64,000 bases of DNA, taken from assembly GCF_014205765.1 (NCBI RefSeq), contig NZ_JACIIZ010000007.1, forward strand, positions 248,001 to 312,000, read 5' to 3'. The stretch's first letter is position 1. The number at the start of each line of letters is the position of its first letter. Below are positions 59,996-64,000 of this stretch, piece by piece. A program made the translations under genes and the position numbers. The notes beneath the pieces were generated by a model. That model saw only the letters and a program-made list of their open reading frames with translations, searched no databases and was not told the origin of the DNA. Origin of the DNA: Nitrospirillum iridis. GTDB taxonomy: Bacteria; Pseudomonadota; Alphaproteobacteria; Azospirillales; Azospirillaceae.

Positions 59996-60864
59996 AGGCT
60001 GTCCCGCCCCGGAAGGGCAGCTTGCGCGCCGAGACTGTCGCCCGGCCGGCCGAACAGCTGGCGCAGGCGCGCGCGCGGCCCCCGCGCCCGGGCCACGTCG
60101 CGAGCCATGGCCGCCCATTCGCGCAAGGCGACGATGACGGGGTTGTGGCTGGGCTGGACATGGATCAGGCCGTAGGTCAGCGGCACGCCGGGCAAGGCGC
60201 GGGCGAAGGTGCCGAACAACCGGTCCCAGACAATGACCATGCCGCCATAGTTGCGATCCAGATAGGCGGGGCCGGTGGCGTGGTGCACCCGGTGATGGGC
60301 GGGGGTGTTCAACACCCATTCCAGTGGGCCCAGGGTGCCCACCGCCTCGGTATGCAGCCAGAACTGGTAGAACAGGTTCAGCGCCAGCATGGTCGCCACC
60401 GCCACGGGATGGAAGCCCAGGAGATAGAGGGGCATGTAAACCAGCCAGCCCCCCGACACCACCTCTGTAACGCCCAGGCGGAAGGCGCTGGCCAGGTGCA
60501 AGGAGGTGGGCGAGTGATGGACGCTGTGCGACGCCCAGACCCAGCGCACCTCGTGGCCCAGCCGATGGGCCCAGTAGTAGCAGAACTCCTCCCCCGCAAA
60601 CAGCAGCGCCAGGCCCCACCACCGGTCCAACGGCACCGTGACCAGGCGGTGCGTCCAGGCGACCCAGGCGATGGGCGCGACGATGCCGGCCAGCGCCAGC
60701 TTTGTCGGGATGCGCATCAGGAAGATGGCGACCGAGGTCGCGGTTTCGCCCCAGGGATATCGGCGGCCGCGCGCGGCGTACCACGCCACCTCCGCCACGA
60801 TGGCGGCCACGACGACGGGATAAAGGTTTAGGGGGATGATGTTGGCACCACCACCGATGGCCAT
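59992..60864 (-). CDS. sterol desaturase/fatty acid hydroxylase family protein
   Basis: A 290-residue multi-pass membrane protein with the di-iron His motifs of the family: EEFCYYWAHRLGHEVRWVW, ASHSVHHSPTSLHLA and HHRVHHA, in the usual spacing. About five helices. It would hydroxylate or desaturate a lipid or hopanoid-like molecule. First gene of the operon with the ECF sigma factor, with a four-base overlap. Translation coupling of an enzyme to a sigma factor is unusual. Confidence 0.9.
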   Translation of the reverse strand: MAIGGGANIIPLNLYPVVVAAIVAEVAWYAARGRRYPWGETATSVAIFLMRIPTKLALAGIVAPIAWVAWTHRLVTVPLDRWWGLALLFAGEEFCYYWAHRLGHEVRWVWASHSVHHSPTSLHLASAFRLGVTEVVSGGWLVYMPLYLLGFHPVAVATMLALNLFYQFWLHTEAVGTLGPLEWVLNTPAHHRVHHATGPAYLDRNYGGMVIVWDRLFGTFARALPGVPLTYGLIHVQPSHNPVIVALREWAAMARDVARARGPRARLRQLFGRPGDSLGAQAALPGRDSL

Positions 60865-61045
60865 GGCCGGACCTCAGGGAAAACCGGGAATCGGCGGTGA
60901 TACGGTGGGGACGCGGCCCCGTGTTCGGGTGCCGTGGCGCCAATTTTAAAAATCGGGGCCGAACAGTCGGACCGGGTCGGGGCGTACCAAAACCAGGCGG
61001 CGGTTTCGCCGGCCCACGTCCAGCCTTTGATGAGGAACCCTCGCC

Positions 61046-61321
61046 ATGATGTCCAGACTGCTTGTCGGCGCGTCCCTGGCCCTGACCGTGCTTGCCGTCC
61101 CCACCCTGGTGTTCGCGCAGGCCCAGGATGGTCAGCATCCGGCCGCCCGCGCCGCCATGAAGGCTTGCCAGCCCGACCGCCAGGCCTTGTGCAAGGATGA
61201 ACAGCCGGGGGGCGGCCGCATCCTGGCCTGCCTCAAGGCCCATGAAGACAAGCTGTCGGCCGACTGCAAGGCGGCGCTGGCCACCATGCCGGCCAAGGGC
61301 CAGGCGCCGCAGGGCCAGTAA
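61046..61321 (+). CDS. small secreted Cys-rich protein (GLG1-like repeat)
   Basis: A 91-residue protein with a signal peptide (LLVGASLALTVLAVPTLVFA, cleavage near AQA). The mature part has AMKACQPDRQALCKDEQPGG and ILACLKAHEDKLSADCKAAL: four Cys in the pattern of Cys-rich repeat (Golgi apparatus protein 1-like) domains. It is divergent from the desaturase-sigma operon with a 181-base shared region, so the sigma factor could control both. A GAGGA site precedes the ATG. Function unknown. Confidence 0.8.
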   Translation: MMSRLLVGASLALTVLAVPTLVFAQAQDGQHPAARAAMKACQPDRQALCKDEQPGGGRILACLKAHEDKLSADCKAALATMPAKGQAPQGQ

Positions 61322-61468
61322 GCGGGCGGCGGGTCAGAGGGCGGGCGGCCCCTGTTGAAACAGACAGGTCTGCCCTCCAACCCAAAACGTTGGCGGGGGC
61401 GGATGATCTGCTATTCTGCGGCCCTCCGGACCCGGAATGGGGTTCGTCCTTCGGAGCCCGCGTTTCAA

Positions 61469-62212
61469 ATGCCTGCCGCCGTGCCACCCCCGCCCGCCCC
61501 GACGCCCCCGGTTTCCACACCCGGGCACGCGCATGCCGCCGCCGTCTCCGCGGCGCCGGAGCGGCTGACGCTGGCCCTGCCCAAGGGGCGCATCCTGGAT
61601 GAGGTGCGGCCGCTGCTGACCGCCGTGGGGCTGGAGCCCGAGGCGGCGTTCGATGACCCCAAAAGCCGGGCGCTGCGCTTCGCCACCAACCTTCCGCATG
61701 TGGAAATCATCCGCGTGCGCAGCTTCGATGTCGCGACCTTCGTCGCCTTTGGCGCCGCCCAGCTGGGCGTGTGCGGCAACGACGTGCTGATGGAATTCGA
61801 TTATCCCGAGATCTACGCGCCCCTGGATCTGGGCATCGGCCATTGCCGCCTGGCGGTGGCGGAGCCGGTGGCCGAGGCGCAGGGCGACGACCCGTCGCGG
61901 TGGAGCCATGTGCGGGTCGCCACCAAATATCCCGAGGTCACGCGCCGCCACTTCGCCCGCCGTGGCGTGCAGGCGGAATGCATCAAGCTGAACGGCGCCA
62001 TGGAACTGGCCCCGTCGCTGGGCCTGTGCCAGCGTATCGTCGATCTGGTCTCCAGCGGCGCCACGCTGAAGGCCAACGGCCTGGTGGAGATCGAGCACAT
62101 CGCCGACGTGACCTCGCGCCTTATCGTCAATCGCGCCGCTTTCAAGACGCGCCATCCGGAGATCCAGGACTGGATCAACCGCTTCACGGAGGTTGTCAGC
62201 CATGCCGCGTGA
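61469..62212 (+). CDS. hisG: ATP phosphoribosyltransferase, short form (HisG)
   Basis: A 247-residue HisG of the short type, which starts histidine synthesis by joining ATP and PRPP and normally needs His[58 protein letters not shown] and [16 protein letters not shown] are present; the last is the PRPP-binding motif. An extra ~30-residue Pro/Ala-rich N terminus precedes the conserved start. It overlaps hisD by 11 bases. Confidence 0.95.
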   Translation: MPAAVPPPPAPTPPVSTPGHAHAAAVSAAPERLTLALPKGRILDEVRPLLTAVGLEPEAAFDDPKSRALRFATNLPHVEIIRVRSFDVATFVAFGAAQLGVCGNDVLMEFDYPEIYAPLDLGIGHCRLAVAEPVAEAQGDDPSRWSHVRVATKYPEVTRRHFARRGVQAECIKLNGAMELAPSLGLCQRIVDLVSSGATLKANGLVEIEHIADVTSRLIVNRAAFKTRHPEIQDWINRFTEVVSHAA

Positions 62213-63494
62213 CCTGCGCACCACCGATGCCGGCTTCGAGGCTGACTTCGACCGGCTGCTGCACGCCAAGCGCGAATCGCAGACCGATGTGGCCGACGCC
62301 GTGGCCGAGGTGCTGCGCGACGTGCGCCTGCACGGGGACGAGGCGCTGATCAAATACACCAGCCGCTGGGACCAGCTGGACCTGACGCCCGACCGGCTGC
62401 GCATCACCGAGGGCGAGATCGAGGCCGCCGTGGCCGCCTGCGATCCCGAGGTGCTGGCGGCCCTGGAATTGGCGGCGCGACGGATCGAGGCCTTTCACCG
62501 CCGCCAGACGCCCGACGCCTATGACTATGTCGATGATGTCGGTGTCCGTCTGGGCGCGCGCTGGACGCCACTGTCGGCCGTGGGCCTTTATGTCCCGGGC
62601 GGCCTGGCGTCCTACCCCAGTTCCGTCCTTATGAACGCCATCCCCGCCAAGGTGGCGGGGGTGACGCGCCTGGCCATGGTGGTACCGACGCCCGAGGGCG
62701 CCTTGTCGCCCCTGGTGCTGGCCGCTGCGCGCATCGCCGGGGTGGATGAGATCTACCGCGTGGGTGGGGCCCAGGCGGTGGCGGCGCTGGCCTATGGCAC
62801 GGCCACCATCCGCCCCGTGGACAAGATCGTGGGCCCGGGCAACGCCTATGTCGCCGCCGCCAAGCGCCAGGTGTTCGGCACCGTCGGCATCGACATGATC
62901 GCCGGCCCGTCGGAGATCCTGGTGGTGGCCGACGGCGCCAACGACCCGTCCTGGATCGCCGCCGACCTGCTGTCGCAGGCCGAGCATGACAGCAGCGCCC
63001 AGTCCATCCTGATCAGCGATGACGCCGCCTTCATCCAGGCGGTGCGCGACGCCGTGGACACCCATCTGAAGACGTTGCCGCGCGCCGTCATCGCCGGCGC
63101 CAGCTGGCGCGACAACGGCGCCACCATCCTGGTGCGCGACCTGGATGAGGCGGTGACCCTGGTCGATCGCCTGGCGCCGGAGCATCTGGAGCTGGCCGTG
63201 GCCGATCCCGACGCGCTGGCATCCCATGTCACCCACGCCGGCGCCATCTTCCTCGGCCGCTACACGCCCGAGGCCATCGGCGACTATATCGCCGGGCCCA
63301 ATCACGTGCTGCCGACGGCGCGCAGCGCCCGCTTCTCCTCCGGCCTCAACGTGCTGGACTTCATGAAGCGCACCACGCTGGTTGGCTGCGACGCCGCCAG
63401 CCTGGGGCGGCTGGGCCCGCAGGCCGCCATCCTGGCGGACGCGGAGGGCCTGGGCGCGCACGCCCTGTCGGTCCGTGTCCGGTTGGGCGGCTGA
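62202..63494 (+). CDS. hisD: histidinol dehydrogenase (HisD)
   Basis: A 430-residue enzyme for the last two steps of histidine synthesis. NAD and Zn features: [71 protein letters not shown] (Zn ligands), APEHLEL (catalytic Glu-His) and [10 protein letters not shown] (His ligand). Start at ATG 62202 with GGAGG ten bases ahead, inside the end of hisG; a TTG nine bases before is less likely. Confidence 0.96.
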   Translation: MPRDLRTTDAGFEADFDRLLHAKRESQTDVADAVAEVLRDVRLHGDEALIKYTSRWDQLDLTPDRLRITEGEIEAAVAACDPEVLAALELAARRIEAFHRRQTPDAYDYVDDVGVRLGARWTPLSAVGLYVPGGLASYPSSVLMNAIPAKVAGVTRLAMVVPTPEGALSPLVLAAARIAGVDEIYRVGGAQAVAALAYGTATIRPVDKIVGPGNAYVAAAKRQVFGTVGIDMIAGPSEILVVADGANDPSWIAADLLSQAEHDSSAQSILISDDAAFIQAVRDAVDTHLKTLPRAVIAGASWRDNGATILVRDLDEAVTLVDRLAPEHLELAVADPDALASHVTHAGAIFLGRYTPEAIGDYIAGPNHVLPTARSARFSSGLNVLDFMKRTTLVGCDAASLGRLGPQAAILADAEGLGAHALSVRVRLGG

Positions 63495-63505
63495 GGGCTC
63501 CCCGG

Positions 63506-64000
63506 ATGTCGGACGCCCGCCCCCCGGATGATGGCCGCCCCCCGGATCCCGGCCGCCAGCGCATCATCCATGTCCAGCTGGTGGAGCAGACGGCCATCCG
63601 CCGCCGGCCGGAGGTGGAGCATGAGCGGGCGGTGGCGCTGTTCGATCTGGTGGAGGAAAACCAGCAGTTCCAGCTGGTGGACCATCCCCAATCCGGCCCC
63701 TATCGCCTGTACCTGTCCATCGAGGACAACCGCATGGTCTTCGACCTGCGGGACGAAGGGGATGCGGAGGTTGATCGCATCACCCTGCCGCTGACGCCCC
63801 TGCGCACCGTCATTCGCGACTATTTCCTGATCTGCGAGGGCTATTACAAGGCCATCAAGACGGCCAGCCCGTCGCAGATCGAGGCCATCGACATGGGGCG
63901 GCGCGGCCTGCACAACGAAGGATCCGACATTCTGCGCGAGCGGTTGGCCGCCAAGGTCGCCATGGACCATGGCACGGCCCGCCGCCTGTTCACCCTCATC
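63506..64000 (+). CDS. UPF0262 family protein (3' end outside the window)
   Basis: The frame is open for 165 codons to the edge. After a ~19-residue Pro/Asp-rich start it matches UPF0262: RIIHVQLVEQTAIRRRPEVE, ERAVALFDLVEENQQFQLV, PYRLYLSIEDNRMVFDLRDE, ITLPLTPLRTVIRDYFLICE and AIDMGRRGLHNEGSDILRER. The family is of unknown function and normally follows hisD in alphaproteobacteria, as here (11 bases). A GAGGG site precedes the ATG. Only a few residues should be missing. Confidence 0.93.
   Translation, partial: MSDARPPDDGRPPDPGRQRIIHVQLVEQTAIRRRPEVEHERAVALFDLVEENQQFQLVDHPQSGPYRLYLSIEDNRMVFDLRDEGDAEVDRITLPLTPLRTVIRDYFLICEGYYKAIKTASPSQIEAIDMGRRGLHNEGSDILRERLAAKVAMDHGTARRLFTLI

Noticed and set aside
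59381-61243. A single 620-codon frame joining a long N-terminal part to the ECF sigma factor
   Set aside because: The first two thirds are the out-of-frame shadow of the desaturase gene. The GTG at 59995, in a GTGA overlap, is the true sigma start.
1-64000. CRISPR arrays, insertion sequences, prophage genes or tRNA genes
   Set aside because: No regularly spaced repeats, transposase or integrase motifs, attachment-site duplications or cloverleaf-forming sequences were seen by reading the window.

Overview
The window is a GC-rich (roughly 68-70%) chromosomal segment of an alphaproteobacterium, most likely in the Rhodospirillales/Azospirillaceae (Azospirillum, Nitrospirillum or Niveispirillum type). 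The family-level guess rests on short-form hisG followed by hisD and a UPF0262 gene, on DUF2948 and DUF3141 proteins, on a ModE-like single-domain regulator beside modABC, and on a carbohydrate-type locus pairing a TonB receptor with a flavin halogenase. It is inferred from gene content, not from a marker gene. No rRNA, tRNA, CRISPR array, insertion sequence, phage gene or integrase was seen, so the region looks like ordinary chromosome with accessory metabolic loci.

Layout. 1-6.7 kb: end of an O-antigen ligase gene, a small unknown gene, a nitronate monooxygenase, a small lipoprotein, two short-chain dehydrogenases divergent from a LysR regulator, and an NAD-dependent epimerase. 6.8-13.7 kb: a solitary periplasmic binding protein, an unknown gene, a PadR-MFS export operon, then molybdate uptake: a ModE-like regulator convergent with modABC, with a palindromic ModE-type box in front of modA. 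13.9-19 kb: a Ser/Thr-rich small protein, glutathione peroxidase, GNAT acetyltransferase, lipoprotein, short-chain fatty acid transporter and two RDD membrane proteins, one with clearly lower GC. 19.4-25.7 kb: two tandem duplicated periplasmic proteins, each with two retropepsin-like active sites, then a Crp/Fnr regulator, class II aldolase, PPK2 and a hotdog thioesterase.

25.7-34.1 kb: a carbohydrate-utilisation-like locus: GPH-type symporter, LacI regulator, flavin-dependent (tryptophan) halogenase homologue, TonB-dependent receptor and a second LacI regulator. LacI-type palindromes lie in both divergent promoter regions. 34.2-36.8 kb: a degenerate GGDEF/EAL-like protein and a Sel1-repeat protein. 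36.8-42.7 kb: a LysR regulator divergent from a tight five-gene operon (acyl-CoA dehydrogenase, SDR, APH-family kinase, histidine-phosphatase-like protein, SDR) that has the enzyme classes needed for 4-hydroxyacyl-CoA breakdown by phosphorylation and elimination. 42.7-54 kb: a DUF4349 lipoprotein, an acid-sphingomyelinase-like phosphodiesterase with an acid phosphatase, a DUF3667 membrane protein, a binding protein, a chemoreceptor and a DUF3141 protein.

54-57 kb: oxyR, with both redox cysteines, divergent from a catalase gene with a near-canonical OxyR site between them. 57-64 kb: a LysE exporter, DUF2948, a translationally coupled operon (sterol-desaturase-like protein, ECF sigma factor, membrane anti-sigma candidate, CnrX-like periplasmic sensor), a small Cys-rich secreted protein, and hisG-hisD-UPF0262 running off the end of the window.

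The most interesting parts are the halogenase/TonB/LacI locus with its compound operator, the candidate 4-hydroxyacyl-CoA operon, the desaturase-sigma operon, the two-domain protease pair, and an unannotated stretch between two terminators downstream of the catalase gene. Start sites below were moved from the longest possible frame to the first codon supported by a Shine-Dalgarno match, a signal peptide or operon overlap.
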